DNA from: Dehalococcoidia bacterium
GTDB taxonomy: Bacteria; Chloroflexota; Dehalococcoidia; Lucifugimonadales; UBA3495
DNA length: 64,000 nt
NCBI GenBank assembly: GCA_021295965.1
Contig: JAGWBI010000009.1
Coordinates: forward strand, 1-64,000
Direction of reading: 5' to 3'
Below are positions 1-8,968 of the stretch, one piece after another. The notes beneath the pieces are model-generated. The model saw only the letters and a program-made list of their open reading frames with translations, did not search any database and had not been told where the DNA came from. Position 1 is the first letter of the stretch, and each line of letters begins with the position of its first letter. A program made the position numbers and the translations under genes.

Positions 1-687
1 CGGCGGCGAAGAGGCGCCACATCTGGCCGCGGCCCTTGCCGAGGCCGGCGCCACCGTATTTGCCGTAGCGCGACACGGCGCCGCCGCCGAAGCCATCCGC
101 GAGGCCGTTTCCGCCGTGACGGGCCATGACGCCCGTTGCTACGCCGGGAGATGGGACACGCCGGCAGGCGCCGCCGCGGTGCTGGAAGCCTTCGCCGCCG
201 CTCACTCGCGCGCCGACATACTGGTGAACGACACTCGCAGCTTTTTTGCCAAACCTGCTGCGGAGATCGAGTTGGCGGAATGGGACGAACTCCACGCCCG
301 CAACGTCCGCGCCACCTTCATGCTGAGCCAGGCGGTGGGACAACGGATGCTGAGGGAGCAGTACGGCCGGATCGTCAACGTGATCTCAAACCTGGCCGAG
401 CGCGGCAACGTTAATTGTTCAGCGTTCAGCGCGACACAAGCCGCCGTCCTGTCCCTGACCCGGTCGCTGGCGGTGGAGTGGGGCCGCAGCGAGATCCGCG
501 TCAACGCACTTGGGTCCGGCTGGTCAACCGCCGAAGACATCCCCCTGGAAACCCAGCGCGAAGAACTCCTGGTTCGCTACACCCCCATGCGTCGCAAGGG
601 CCACCCCCGCGACCTGGCCGCCATGCTGGTCTATCTCTGCTCGCCGCACTGGTGTATATCGACGGCGGGCTGAACGCGCACCCGTGA
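1..687 (+). pseudogene. Short-chain dehydrogenase (SDR), 5' partial, frameshifted near the C-terminus
   Basis: The reading frame is open from position 2 and continues upstream of the window, so the Rossmann start is missing. What remains matches an SDR: a beta-strand region ending VFAVAR, a degenerate NNAG region (ILVNDTRSF), the IVNVIS strand, and RVNALGSGW after the active site. The catalytic YxxxK reads FSATQAAV, so Tyr is Phe and Lys is Gln. The frame ends at TGA 671-673 after LVYLCSPHW. The expected SDR ending (VYIDGGLNAHP, stop 685-687) sits in the next frame. The segment that normally carries the YITG turn is absent, so about 19-22 nt seem to be missing near 645. With the active site also lost, this is best read as a decayed SDR. 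An assembly error at the indel is the alternative, but it would not explain the lost Tyr and Lys. Confidence 0.7.
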
Positions 688-763
688 TTGGGACGATCCC
701 ATCCGGACGCTCGTCCCCAGCGCCTCAGTCGCGTCTGTTCCCTTGGAGCCGGCGTATCGGACT

Positions 764-1419
764 CTAAAGCGCCGCGACCGTGTTCCGGCGCCAGGTTATG
801 GCGCCACGGCATTTGGCGCAGATCCGGTTGCCGATCATCCGCCGTTGCAAGACCTGGCGGAACCACTGTTGACCGCAGCCGCACTCACCCACCCATTTGG
901 GAACGGATTGCTGCACCCGGTGGCATCTTTCCCCTTTGCAGCCGATTTCACGGGCTTTGGCTTTCCAGACCGCGTCGTGGTTGTGTCGAGGGCCCACGAT
1001 AGCGTGGGCTATTTCGTGGAGAATGGTGTCCTCAATCTCGGCGCGAGAGGCGGCCAGGCAATAGCTCAACGGTAGCGACAGACGCCGGCCCGTGTCGTGG
1101 CCAAGTCGAACCCGAAGGTCCACTGCGGACGCAGTTGGGCGTGGTGGCGATGTTGGTCCAATAGGCAGTTGCCGATGCGCTCCACTTTTTCCAAGGGACA
1201 CTGCACGTTCGGTCGGCGTTCCACCTTGAGAATGGCGGCGTAAGGCACGGTCCACTCGTTTCCATCCTCCCCAACTACGTCCGCGTGTCGAAGGCGGAGG
1301 CACGTGACACTGCCGCTTAACTCTCGCCGACCAGCGCCGCGAAACCTCACGACGCTGCCGACCGGATTGGCCGCCCCGGGGAAATCGGTAGTTATGGGGC
1401 CGTTCTTGCGCTGGGTCAT
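764..1419 (-). pseudogene. SprT-like zinc metalloprotease, interrupted by one frameshift
   Basis: Two frames together give one SprT-like protein. The N-terminal part starts at ATG 1419 with a GGAG 7 nt upstream. It has a small beta-rich segment (VVRFRGAGRRELSG) and a SprT-like core ending WTFGFDLATTRAGVCRYR, then a stop at 1066-1068. The next frame resumes with LSYCLAAS and carries the HExxH zinc site (TILHEIAHAIVG), a third-ligand region (HNHDAVWKAKA) and a C-terminal zinc ribbon with paired cysteines (GECGCG and RICAKCRG). The join lacks the few residues that normally follow CxYR, which fits a deletion of roughly 16-19 nt near 1068-1075. The family is intracellular and includes proteases for DNA-protein crosslinks; the role here is unknown. 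It is either a recent pseudogene or an assembly error. It is transcribed away from the promoter at 1499. Confidence 0.7.
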
Positions 1420-1498
1420 AGGGCACTCCGCCGGCAACAATCATATCGTACGAATTCGGCGGTGGCCCGGAGTTTGGGCGAACTTTTGAAAAGCGTTC

Positions 1499-1526
1499 TT
1501 GCCATTATCTGCTGCGATGCTATAAT
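1499..1526 (+). promoter_or_regulatory. Sigma-70-type promoter for the gene at 1597
   Basis: TTGCCA (1499-1504), a 16-nt spacer and a perfect TATAAT (1521-1526) lie about 70 nt upstream of the ATG at 1597. The site sits between the divergent SprT-like gene and the two-repeat protein, so it can only serve the latter on this strand. Confidence 0.75.
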
Positions 1527-1596
1527 CCGCACAAAAGGAAAGGTGGCAACGCAATTGCTGCCAAATTCAATCCGAATTCCACGGGGAGGCGAGCTC

Positions 1597-2400
1597 ATGG
1601 AAAAGGGAGACACCATTATCAACATCGGGCCGGTGGACGTAGCTCTGTCGTACCGAAAGGAGATCATGCCTGACCAGGGCCTGATGGTCCAGGTCTTTGG
1701 CGACATCGACGGTCACGATACCGAGATTCTTCGGTTCGACTGCTTCGACCAGGATCCCCACTACCACTACGGGCCGGAGAACATGAACATCCGGCTGCAC
1801 ATGGACAAGACCACCGTCGGCACCCCGCTGGGCTGGACGCTGAAGAATATTCGCACCAACCTGCCCGCCATGGTCCGGCGCTCCGGTTACGATGACCTGG
1901 CGATGGCCGTCGAGGCCCAGGGCATCGACGAGAACAAGATGGACGAGGTGGAAGCGTGCGCGCTGGGCAAGTCCCGCGACGAACGCCGCACGGTCACCCA
2001 CTTCCGCGGCGACCACATCTACGAGGCTGGCAACATCCGCTTCGGCGTTGAGTTCCGCTCGAACATCGGCGCCGCCAACGACCGGGGCGTGGCCATCCAC
2101 GTGCTGACCGATCACCTGGGGCAGGAATTCGAGCTGCTGGCTTTCGACTGCTTCGAGATCGCGCCGCACTACCACTATGGCCCCCGGAACCAGGACGTCC
2201 GGATCTATTGGGACACCACCACCAGCGGCAACACGCTGGCCTGGACCCTGGAGCAGTTCAAGTCCGGCAACCTGGCCAGCATGATCGACCGCGCCGGCTA
2301 CCCCACCGTAGCCGCCAACGTGGACAACGACCTGGTGCAGGCCGTCCTCCCCTCGATGGAGGAGAAGGCTTGGGCGTTGGTCGGGACGAACCAGCAGTAA
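1597..2400 (+). CDS. Unknown protein with two tandem PHYHYGP repeats
   Basis: A 267-residue protein starting at ATG 1597, just after a strong GGGGAGG ribosome site. It consists of two related halves, about residues 30-105 and 155-245. Each half has a beta-rich stretch, the motif FDCF-x4-PHYHYGP (residues 48-60 and 183-196), a run ending W(D)TTTxGxxLxWTL, and a short helix with (A)M(V/I)xRxGY. The clustered His/Tyr/Cys residues could bind a metal, but no catalytic motif is recognised. There is no signal peptide or membrane segment, so it is probably cytoplasmic. It is monocistronic, with its own promoter and a palindrome at 2424 acting as a likely end. I recognise it only as a conserved, uncharacterised, internally duplicated protein. 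Confidence 0.85.
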   Translation: MEKGDTIINIGPVDVALSYRKEIMPDQGLMVQVFGDIDGHDTEILRFDCFDQDPHYHYGPENMNIRLHMDKTTVGTPLGWTLKNIRTNLPAMVRRSGYDDLAMAVEAQGIDENKMDEVEACALGKSRDERRTVTHFRGDHIYEAGNIRFGVEFRSNIGAANDRGVAIHVLTDHLGQEFELLAFDCFEIAPHYHYGPRNQDVRIYWDTTTSGNTLAWTLEQFKSGNLASMIDRAGYPTVAANVDNDLVQAVLPSMEEKAWALVGTNQQ

Positions 2401-2423
2401 TCGTTCATCCACGGACCCAAATG

Positions 2424-2451
2424 GTAGGGGCGACGCATGTGTCGCCCCTAC
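2424..2451. repeat. Intergenic palindrome, GTAGGGGCGAC variant
   Basis: Arms GTAGGGGCGAC (2424-2434) and its exact complement (2441-2451) around a 6-nt loop. It lies between two convergent genes, where its RNA hairpin could act as a bidirectional terminator. It is a divergent member of the family seen at 14885, 18697, 30403, 44264, 45748 and 57036. Confidence 0.85.
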
Positions 2452-2475
2452 GCGTTTAACCAACCTCGACTTCGG

Positions 2476-3273
2476 TTACATCATAGTGTAGCCGCCGGAT
2501 ACGCTGAGGGTTTGTCCGGTGATGAAACTGGCTGCGTCTGACGCCAGGAACACCACCGCGTTGGCGATTTCCTGGGCAGTGGCAATTCTACGCAACGGGT
2601 AGGCGCGTTTCACCCGTTCCACGATCTCGTCGGTGAACAGATCGCCCATCCCCTGCGCCCACATACTCTCTGTGCCGGCGATTTCCGACTGTTCCGGGAC
2701 CACCAAGCCGGGGCAGACCATGTTGAACCGGATACCGTAGCGGCCATTTTCGCGGGCCAGCGACTTGCTGAGGGCGATCACCCCGGCTTTGCAGGCGGAA
2801 TAGACCGCCTCTCGATACTCGCCCATTCGTCCGGCATCGCTACTGATGCTGACGATTGCGCCCTGTTGCCTCTCTATCATATGGGGCAGGGTGGCGTGGA
2901 GGCAGTTGATTGCTCCCCAAAGATTTACGTCCACTTCCTTGACGTGCTCGTCGCGCGATTTTTCCATGAACAGCCGGTCGATGGTCCAACCGACGTTGTT
3001 GACGAGCACGTCCACGCTGCCCAGGCGGTCGATGGTTTTGGAGATCATTTGTTGTGTCTTGGCCTGGTCGGTTACGTCGGCGTCAACGACGAAGGCCGAA
3101 GCGCCGGCGCCCAGGGCCTCCACTTCGCCGACCACACGCTTGCCGGCACTATGATTGAGTTCGGCGATGGCGACGTTGCTGCCTTCAGCGGCGAAAGCCA
3201 GCACGATAGCCCGGCCGATGTTGTTGCCACCGCCGGTTACAACGACGTTTTTGCCCTTCAATCCAAGTTCCAA
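2476..3273 (-). CDS. SDR family oxidoreductase, BadH-like
   Basis: A complete 265-residue NAD(P)-dependent SDR. It shows the cofactor glycine motif VVTGGGNNIGRA (about residues 11-22), VDVLVNNVGW, the catalytic Ser in IVSISSDAG, and the intact catalytic pair YSACK. It ends with a normal FITGQTLSVSGGYTMM. The sequence around the active site (SSDAGRMGEYREAVYSACKAGVIAL) resembles 2-hydroxycyclohexanecarboxyl-CoA dehydrogenase (BadH) and related 3-hydroxyacyl oxidoreductases, so a hydroxyacyl-CoA or alicyclic alcohol substrate is plausible but unproven. Its start overlaps the end of the upstream exonuclease gene by 16 nt. It is therefore the last gene of the long minus-strand block that begins at rpmH. 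Confidence 0.88.
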   Translation of the reverse strand: MELGLKGKNVVVTGGGNNIGRAIVLAFAAEGSNVAIAELNHSAGKRVVGEVEALGAGASAFVVDADVTDQAKTQQMISKTIDRLGSVDVLVNNVGWTIDRLFMEKSRDEHVKEVDVNLWGAINCLHATLPHMIERQQGAIVSISSDAGRMGEYREAVYSACKAGVIALSKSLARENGRYGIRFNMVCPGLVVPEQSEIAGTESMWAQGMGDLFTDEIVERVKRAYPLRRIATAQEIANAVVFLASDAASFITGQTLSVSGGYTMM

Positions 3274-3758
3274 TTTTCTTCCTCCAATATGGCTCGGAGG
3301 ACGCGCAGATTTTCTACGTCCTCTCGGTTATACTCGAGCAGCATATCCAGCGCCGCCCGGTTATTTTCCTGGCGGTATTTTTGCCACAGCGCTATTGCGT
3401 CGTGGCCGCCCATATCGGGCAGGTTGCGGGGAATGTTCAGCGCTTTTTCGATGGCCTTGAGGCCGCCCTTGAATCCGGAGCGGCGGGAGGAATGCATCAA
3501 ATCGTGATGCTCAAAGCGACGGCGCAGATCAACGCCGGGCTTCCACGCTAAGAAGGGGAGATCGAAACTGGCTCCATTGAAAGTGTGAATGGTGGTGACG
3601 CCCTCCAGGACGTGGAGGACGGAGTCGACGGTGATTTCGTCGCCAACCAGTTGCCGAACTGACCAGTCGCCGGGGAAATCCACGGCGATGCCGACCACGG
3701 TGGGATAGGAACTACCACCGAGGAACCCGGTGGTTTCGATGTCCAGATAGGCGTCCAA
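3258..3758 (-). CDS. YprB-type ribonuclease H-like (DEDDy) exonuclease domain protein
   Basis: A 166-residue protein made up almost entirely of one RNase H-fold exonuclease domain. The DEDDy residues are visible: Asp and Glu in YLDIETTGF at the N-terminus, Asp in [11 protein letters not shown], and Tyr/Asp in YNREDVENL near the C-terminus. This is the short 'YprB ribonuclease H-like' form, which trims nucleic acid 3' ends using two metal ions. The biological substrate is unknown. It starts 8 nt downstream of purH and overlaps the following SDR by 16 nt, so translation is likely coupled along the operon. Confidence 0.85.
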   Translation of the reverse strand: MDAYLDIETTGFLGGSSYPTVVGIAVDFPGDWSVRQLVGDEITVDSVLHVLEGVTTIHTFNGASFDLPFLAWKPGVDLRRRFEHHDLMHSSRRSGFKGGLKAIEKALNIPRNLPDMGGHDAIALWQKYRQENNRAALDMLLEYNREDVENLRVLRAILEEENWNLD

Positions 3759-3766
3759 CGGAGTGA

Positions 3767-5305
3767 TCAGTGGCGGAAGTGTCGCACCCCCGTGAACACC
3801 ATGGCGATGCCGGCCTGGTTGGCGGCGGCGATTACTTCTTCATCGCGGATCGAACCGCCAGGTTGAACTATGGCGGTGATGCCGGCTTCAGCAGCCAGAT
3901 CGATGTTGTCCGGGAACGGGAAGAAGGCGTCGGAAGCCAGCACGCAGCCGGCCGATTTCTCCCCTGCCGCCCGCTGCGACAGGTGTACGCTGACCACCCG
4001 GTTGGGCTGGCCTGCGCCCATGCCCATCAAAGTCCGATCCTTCACGAAGGCGATGGCGTTGGATTTGATGTGCTTGACCGCCTTCCACGCGAACGCGAGG
4101 TCGGCCAATTCTGAGGCGGTAGGAGCGCGTTCGGTTGCCGTGGTCCACGCCTGGGGGTCTTCTTCGATGGTGTCCGGGGTTTGAACCAGAACGCCGCCGC
4201 TCAGCGGGCGCACGTCGTAAGTGGCGGTGCCTGGCGCATCCACCGCTGGACCGACCGCCAGGATGCGCAGGTTCCGTTTGCGCTGCAAGATTTCCAGCGC
4301 ATCGTCATCATATGCCGGTGCAACCACCACTTCGTAGAACACGGGATCCATGGCTTCTGCGGCGGCGGCGGTCACGGTCCGGTTGAAGCCGACGATGCCA
4401 CCGAAGGCGGAAACCGGGTCGCCTTCGTAGGCCAGCTGATACGCCTGGGCGACGTCGTCTCGGGAGGCGAGGCCGCAGGGGTTGGCATGCTTGATTACGC
4501 ATACCGACGCGTCGGCGTAATCGCTCACCGTGCGCCAAGCGGCGTCGGCATCCATGAGGTTGTTGAAGGAAAGTTCACGCCCGTGCAATTGTTGGGCGCG
4601 AGCCAGCCCTCCGGCGCCGCCGGCAGCGGGGACGTACAAAGCGCCCCGCTGGTGGGGATTTTCTCCGTAGCGCAGACTTGAGACTCGGGTGAGGCCGATG
4701 GTGACCTGCCCGGGCATTTCCTCTTCGGAAACCGGGTCGGCGGCCAGATACTCGGCCACGGCCGCGTCATAGACCGCCACGTGTTGGAAGGCTTTGGCGG
4801 CCAGGCTGCGTCGCTGTTGCAGATCCAGACCGTCACCCGCCAACGCATCAGCCACCCACCCATAGTCAGCCGGGTCAACCACGACTGCCACCGCGGGGAA
4901 GTTCTTCGCCGCCGCCCGCAGCATGGTCGGGCCGCCGATGTCGATGTTTTCCAGCGCGTCATCCAGCGTAACGCCGGCTTTGCTGATGGTCTCGATGAAT
5001 GGATAGAGGTTCACGACCACCACATCTATGGCGTCAATGCCGTTTCGCTCCAGTTCGGCCATGTGCTCCGAAGAGTCCCGTCTCGCCAGCAGTCCACCAT
5101 GGATGACCGGATGCAGCGTCTTTACCCGTCCCTCCAGGATTTCCGGTGAGCCAGTGACGTCCGAGACCTGCCGCACTGCCACGCCGGCATCGGTCAGGCT
5201 CCGGTGCGTGCCTCCGGTACTGATTAGTTCATAGCCGGTACTCGCCAGTCGCGATCCCAGATCCTCAATACCGGTCTTGTCGAATACGCTCAGTAACGCT
5301 TTCAA
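3767..5305 (-). CDS. purH: Bifunctional AICAR transformylase / IMP cyclohydrolase PurH
   Basis: A 512-residue enzyme that catalyses the last two steps of IMP synthesis: formylation of AICAR with 10-formyl-THF, then ring closure. The N-terminal MGS-like cyclohydrolase domain (about residues 1-190) begins [15 protein letters not shown] and has STGGTHRSL. The C-terminal transformylase domain has [22 protein letters not shown] and AFGGIVGFN. It ends with the family's typical GVRHFRH. The start codon is TTG (5303-5305) with GGAG about 12 nt upstream. It lies in a purF-purM-small protein-purH run, with purM and purF upstream on the same strand. Confidence 0.96.
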   Translation of the reverse strand: MKALLSVFDKTGIEDLGSRLASTGYELISTGGTHRSLTDAGVAVRQVSDVTGSPEILEGRVKTLHPVIHGGLLARRDSSEHMAELERNGIDAIDVVVVNLYPFIETISKAGVTLDDALENIDIGGPTMLRAAAKNFPAVAVVVDPADYGWVADALAGDGLDLQQRRSLAAKAFQHVAVYDAAVAEYLAADPVSEEEMPGQVTIGLTRVSSLRYGENPHQRGALYVPAAGGAGGLARAQQLHGRELSFNNLMDADAAWRTVSDYADASVCVIKHANPCGLASRDDVAQAYQLAYEGDPVSAFGGIVGFNRTVTAAAAEAMDPVFYEVVVAPAYDDDALEILQRKRNLRILAVGPAVDAPGTATYDVRPLSGGVLVQTPDTIEEDPQAWTTATERAPTASELADLAFAWKAVKHIKSNAIAFVKDRTLMGMGAGQPNRVVSVHLSQRAAGEKSAGCVLASDAFFPFPDNIDLAAEAGITAIVQPGGSIRDEEVIAAANQAGIAMVFTGVRHFRH

Positions 5306-5343
5306 AATCGCTGGATCTCTCCTTTAGAGTTTGCGCCGGGCCC

Positions 5344-5595
5344 CTAAAAGCCGCCGCCACCGCCGCCGTCAAACCCGCCAGACCCACCGCCATGATCCCC
5401 GGGATGATGGAAGTTGCCCGCGTCGCCGTGGTGGGGCAGGTGTCCGGCATCGATGTTCGAACCGGTGTGGTGGCCGCCGAACCACACGAGTCCCAGCGGG
5501 CCCCAGGCCCACCAGGGTCTCATTCCGGCGGGAACGTCAGCAATGTCAGAGTGTGAGCCGGCCCCGCGGCGACGGAACAGTTTCTTCATACCCAT
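5344..5595 (-). CDS. Small His/Gly-rich protein of unknown function
   Basis: An 83-residue protein that starts at ATG 5595 after a very good GGGAGGA ribosome site. Its N-terminus is basic (KKLFRRRG). A hydrophobic stretch follows (RPWWAWGPLGLVWFGG), too short for a confident transmembrane helix, then a His/Gly/Asp-rich tail with HLPHHGDAGNFHHPGDHG and a final run of Gly ending in Phe. About ten His residues fall in the second half, which suggests metal or acidic-surface binding, but no family is recognised. It is wedged between purM (25 nt upstream) and purH (38 nt downstream), an unusual place for a non-purine gene. The composition and ribosome site support a real gene. Confidence 0.65.
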   Translation of the reverse strand: MGMKKLFRRRGAGSHSDIADVPAGMRPWWAWGPLGLVWFGGHHTGSNIDAGHLPHHGDAGNFHHPGDHGGGSGGFDGGGGGGF

Positions 5596-5620
5596 GATGC
5601 GGTTCCTCCCTGTGGTAGCG

Positions 5621-6652
5621 CTAAATGGCGGTGAGCTTAGTTTGTGAATGGCCTTCGCGTTCCACAATGCAGCCGACTTCCACGGCATCAGGAATACCGG
5701 CCAGCACCGCCCGCGCGCCGGCATCATCGCACACGGCGACCATACCCAGGCCCATGTTGAACACACGATACATCTCAGTGTCGTCGATGTCACCCGCTTT
5801 CTGGATAGCGTTAAATACTGGCGGGACGGGCCATGAACCCACGCGGAACTCGGCGGTGGCGTCATCCGGCAAAGACGCCGGCATCTTGCCGGGCAGCCCG
5901 CCGCCGGTGATGTGACTGAGCGCCTTGACGTGAGTGAGATACGGGGTGAGAAGTGGGTGATATGCCCGGTGGCGGACCATCAACTCGTCGCCCAGGTTGC
6001 GCGTCAAACCGGGCCAGGGGCGGAACAACGCCGCAGGGTCGTCGTCGAGGTTGAATACCTTTCGAACCAACGAAAACCCATTGGTATGCACGCCGCTGGA
6101 TGGTATTCCAATCAGACGATCGCCGGGGATGATATCGCCGGAGCCCAACAGGAGGCTGCGCTCGGCCACCCCGACGACGAAACCGGCCAGGTCGAAGTCA
6201 GTATCAGAGTACACTCCCGGTAGTTGGGCCGTTTCGCCGCCGATGAGCGCGCACCCGGACTCCCGGCAACCCCAAGTGATCCCACGTATCAGCATTTCCA
6301 GCCGGTGCTCGTCAAGGGCGCTAAAGGAAACATAGTCGAGAAAGAACAGGGGACGAGCGCCCTTGGTCAGTATGTCGTTGACGTTGAGCGTGACGAGATC
6401 CTGGCCGACGCCCTCGAAATGGCCCAGCTGAGCGGCGATCTTGAGCTTAGTGCCGACACCGTCGGCGCTGGCCACCAGCACCGGATCGTTGTAGCCGGAT
6501 AGCGCGAACAGCCCGGCGAAGCCGCCGCTGCCGTCCAGGACCTCCGGTCCGTGGGTCATGGCGGCGAAGGCTTTGATGCGATCCTTCAGACCGTCCATGG
6601 CGTCCAGGGAAACGCCGGCGGTTTCGTAGGAGGACGGTTTGGGGTCAGGCAA
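5621..6652 (-). CDS. purM: Phosphoribosylformylglycinamidine cyclo-ligase PurM
   Basis: A 343-residue AIR synthetase that makes aminoimidazole ribonucleotide from FGAM with ATP. Family features include SGYNDPVLVASADGVGTKLKIA, VNDILTKGARPLFFLDY, the GGETAQLPGVY loop, and HITGGGLPGKMP. The frame is open far upstream into purF, but the protein starts sensibly at TTG 6650-6652 (LPDPKPSSYETAGVSLD). AGGAG lies 7-8 nt before it and purF stops 20 nt before it. The length agrees with the family (about 340-350). It is the second purine gene of the block and is cytosolic. Confidence 0.94.
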   Translation of the reverse strand: MPDPKPSSYETAGVSLDAMDGLKDRIKAFAAMTHGPEVLDGSGGFAGLFALSGYNDPVLVASADGVGTKLKIAAQLGHFEGVGQDLVTLNVNDILTKGARPLFFLDYVSFSALDEHRLEMLIRGITWGCRESGCALIGGETAQLPGVYSDTDFDLAGFVVGVAERSLLLGSGDIIPGDRLIGIPSSGVHTNGFSLVRKVFNLDDDPAALFRPWPGLTRNLGDELMVRHRAYHPLLTPYLTHVKALSHITGGGLPGKMPASLPDDATAEFRVGSWPVPPVFNAIQKAGDIDDTEMYRVFNMGLGMVAVCDDAGARAVLAGIPDAVEVGCIVEREGHSQTKLTAI

Positions 6653-6672
6653 GCGTGGCTCTCCTGCCGTCG

Positions 6673-8121
6673 TCAGGGCGTAACCGGTTCCAACGCCTGC
6701 TTGGTCAATTCCAACTGCACCGGGACCGGATAGTTGCCCGTGAAGCAAGCGTCGCAGAACCCGCCCTGCGGGCCTCGCACCAATCCCATCAATCCGCCCA
6801 CACTGAGATAGCCCAACGTATCCGCTCCGGTCACCTCGCGAATTTCGGGAATGGTCTTGTTGGCGGCGATCAACTCCTGGCGCGTCGCCATGTCCACGCC
6901 CAGGTAGCAAGGATGCTTGATAGGAGGGGCGCACACGCGGAGATGGATTTCGGCTGCTCCGGCCCGACGCAACAGTTCCACCACGTGAGGCGTCGTTGTG
7001 CCGCGCACGATGCTGTCATCGACCACCACCAGGCGTTTGCCGCGGAGCACCGCTGGCATGGGATTGAATTTTTGTCGCACACCACGGTCGCGACGCTGCT
7101 GCTCCGGTTCGATGAAGGTGCGCCCGACGTAACGGTTTCGCACCAATCCGTTGGCGAAAGGGATGCCGGATTCTCTGGAATAACCCACGGCCGCGGACGT
7201 GGAGGAATCCGGAATGCCGATCACCAGGTCGGCGTCGGCGGGATGCTCGCGAGCGAGTTGCGCGCCCATATCCTCGCGAACCTGGTGCATCAACCTATCG
7301 TCCATCACACTGTCCGGGCGGGCGAAGTAGATCCACTCGAAAACGCACAGAGCGCGACTACGGCCGGACGCGCCTTCGTAAATCTGGGAGTGAACGCCGT
7401 CCCGATCCATCACCACCACCTCACCGGGTTCCAGTTCGCGCACGAACTCGGCCTGCATATGATCCAAGGCGCAGGTTTCAGAGGCGGCGACCCAACCGTC
7501 CGGCAGCCGGCCCAGGCACAAGGGACGAATCCCCAAGGGGTCGCGGGCAGCGATGACGGCCTCGGGCGTCAACAACGCGAGGGAAAACGCTCCCTGCATG
7601 AGGCGCATACTGTGGAAAATGCGATCAGTCCAAGTGGCGCCGGGCGCATTGACGAGGAGATGGGCTATCGCCTCGCTGTCGGTGCTCGTCTCGAAATGAC
7701 ATCCCCACCGCGTCTCAAGCAGTTCGCGCAACTGCAGCGAGTTGATGATGTTCCCATTGTGGCCCACGGCCAACTGACCGTTAAGTCCGCTAACCAGAAG
7801 CGGCTGCGCGTTGGAGTATCGGCTGGTTCCGGTAGTGGAGTAGCGGGTGTGTCCGATGGCCATTTGCCCGGTCAGTCGGTCAATGTCTCCATCGTTAAAA
7901 GCTTCTGACACCAAGCCCATTCCGGTATGGACCTGTATTTTTCCCGCGTCAACCGTCGCCACACCGGCCGATTCCTGGCCGCGATGCTGCAAGGCAAACA
8001 AGCCCACTGCCGCCAAGGATGCGCTGTGACTTTGTTCCCGGTATATACCGACTATCCCGCACTCCTCGCGCGGGTGGTCGAAGGCATCAGACTGCCGCCC
8101 ATTAACAATGCACCAAGTCAT
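6673..8121 (-). CDS. purF: Amidophosphoribosyltransferase PurF
   Basis: A 482-residue enzyme for the first committed step of purine synthesis, PRPP + glutamine to phosphoribosylamine. The class II glutaminase nucleophile Cys follows a short propeptide (HPREECGIVGIY, Cys about residue 21), which family members remove. Downstream are the glutaminase features ALQHRGQESAG and GHNGN, and the PRPP loop VVVDDSIVRGTT. The C-terminal CDACFTGNYPVP is typical of the iron-sulfur or cysteine-containing PurF group. It starts at ATG 8121, 91 nt after jag, and is the first purine gene in the long operon. Confidence 0.95.
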   Translation of the reverse strand: MTWCIVNGRQSDAFDHPREECGIVGIYREQSHSASLAAVGLFALQHRGQESAGVATVDAGKIQVHTGMGLVSEAFNDGDIDRLTGQMAIGHTRYSTTGTSRYSNAQPLLVSGLNGQLAVGHNGNIINSLQLRELLETRWGCHFETSTDSEAIAHLLVNAPGATWTDRIFHSMRLMQGAFSLALLTPEAVIAARDPLGIRPLCLGRLPDGWVAASETCALDHMQAEFVRELEPGEVVVMDRDGVHSQIYEGASGRSRALCVFEWIYFARPDSVMDDRLMHQVREDMGAQLAREHPADADLVIGIPDSSTSAAVGYSRESGIPFANGLVRNRYVGRTFIEPEQQRRDRGVRQKFNPMPAVLRGKRLVVVDDSIVRGTTTPHVVELLRRAGAAEIHLRVCAPPIKHPCYLGVDMATRQELIAANKTIPEIREVTGADTLGYLSVGGLMGLVRGPQGGFCDACFTGNYPVPVQLELTKQALEPVTP

Positions 8122-8212
8122 AGTCGCATTCTATGTGGCGGCCCTAACCAGGTCAACGGCAAAAGCAGTGATTTGCGGCCTTTGGCGCACGGTGGCCTGG
8201 CACACCAGGCTT

Positions 8213-8968
8213 TCAGTCGCGTTCGGGGATGATCTGGACCTTGCGGCCTTCGCCGTAGCCGACACTTTCGGTGCGGATGCCGTCTCGTTCGCCCAGATAG
8301 AGATGTATCACCCGGCGGTCCGATGGCGTCATGGGCTCCAGAGTGATGCTGCGGCCCGTTTGGGCGACGCGGTTGGCCACCCGATCAGCCATCTCCCGAA
8401 GGGAGTCCTCCCGGCGGCTCCGGTATTGTTCAACATCAAGCGCGACCCGGATGTCCTGATCGAACTGCTGGCGCACGATGCTCTGCACGATAAACTGCAA
8501 CGACTGCAGGGTGTTGCCTCTACGCCCGATGAGCAGCCCGGAATCGGGCCCCTGGATGTCGATGATCGGCCCACCAGCCAGTTCATCGTGTTCAGAACGG
8601 AGGTTAATGTCAACTTCAGCCCCAACGATGTTCAGGATCCGTTCGACCGACTGGATCGCGAGACCTGCCGGTGTATCCGCAGTCGGGCGAGGCAGGGATT
8701 CAGGTGGGGCGCCGCCGACTCCGGGAGCGTCTTCGGGCTCGTCCTCGGCATCATAGGCATCGTAGTCGTGTTCAGCGTCGTCTTCGGGTGAGTCGCCGGC
8801 AAGCCGGGTAACCCGAACCTCAGCCAGTTCTCCGCCAATGCCGAGGAAACCCTGCCGGCCCCTATTTAGTATTTCGACCTCTACCTCGCTGCGGTCGGCG
8901 CCTAGAGCTGCGAGCGCCAGTTCTTCGGCCTCTTCTACGGTTCTCCCGGTTTGCACTATCTGATTCAT
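8213..8968 (-). CDS. jag: Jag/KhpB-type RNA-binding protein (Jag_N, KH, R3H)
   Basis: A 251-residue cytosolic RNA-binding protein. The Jag_N domain (about residues 1-55) begins NQIVQTGRTVEEAEELAL and includes RGRQGFLGIGG. A long acidic linker rich in Asp/Glu/Pro follows (about 58-100). The KH domain has IIDIQGPDSGLLIGRRG, and the R3H domain has RREDSLREMADRVANR with the Arg-x3-His equivalent near RRVIHLYL. The start at ATG 8968 is supported by AGGAG upstream. The first 107 nt lie inside the 3' end of yidC in another frame. Together with yidC, yidD, rnpA and rpmH this is the classic rpmH-jag neighbourhood. Confidence 0.93.
   Translation of the reverse strand: MNQIVQTGRTVEEAEELALAALGADRSEVEVEILNRGRQGFLGIGGELAEVRVTRLAGDSPEDDAEHDYDAYDAEDEPEDAPGVGGAPPESLPRPTADTPAGLAIQSVERILNIVGAEVDINLRSEHDELAGGPIIDIQGPDSGLLIGRRGNTLQSLQFIVQSIVRQQFDQDIRVALDVEQYRSRREDSLREMADRVANRVAQTGRSITLEPMTPSDRRVIHLYLGERDGIRTESVGYGEGRKVQIIPERD

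Noticed and set aside
1567-2463. A 298-residue minus-strand frame opposite the two-repeat protein
   Set aside because: The plus strand has the promoter, ribosome site and internal duplication. The antisense frame is rich in Val/Gly/His as shadows often are.
6655-7908. A 417-residue plus-strand frame opposite purF
   Set aside because: It is the mirror of a certain gene; the sequence is low-complexity in style and no motif or ribosome site supports it.
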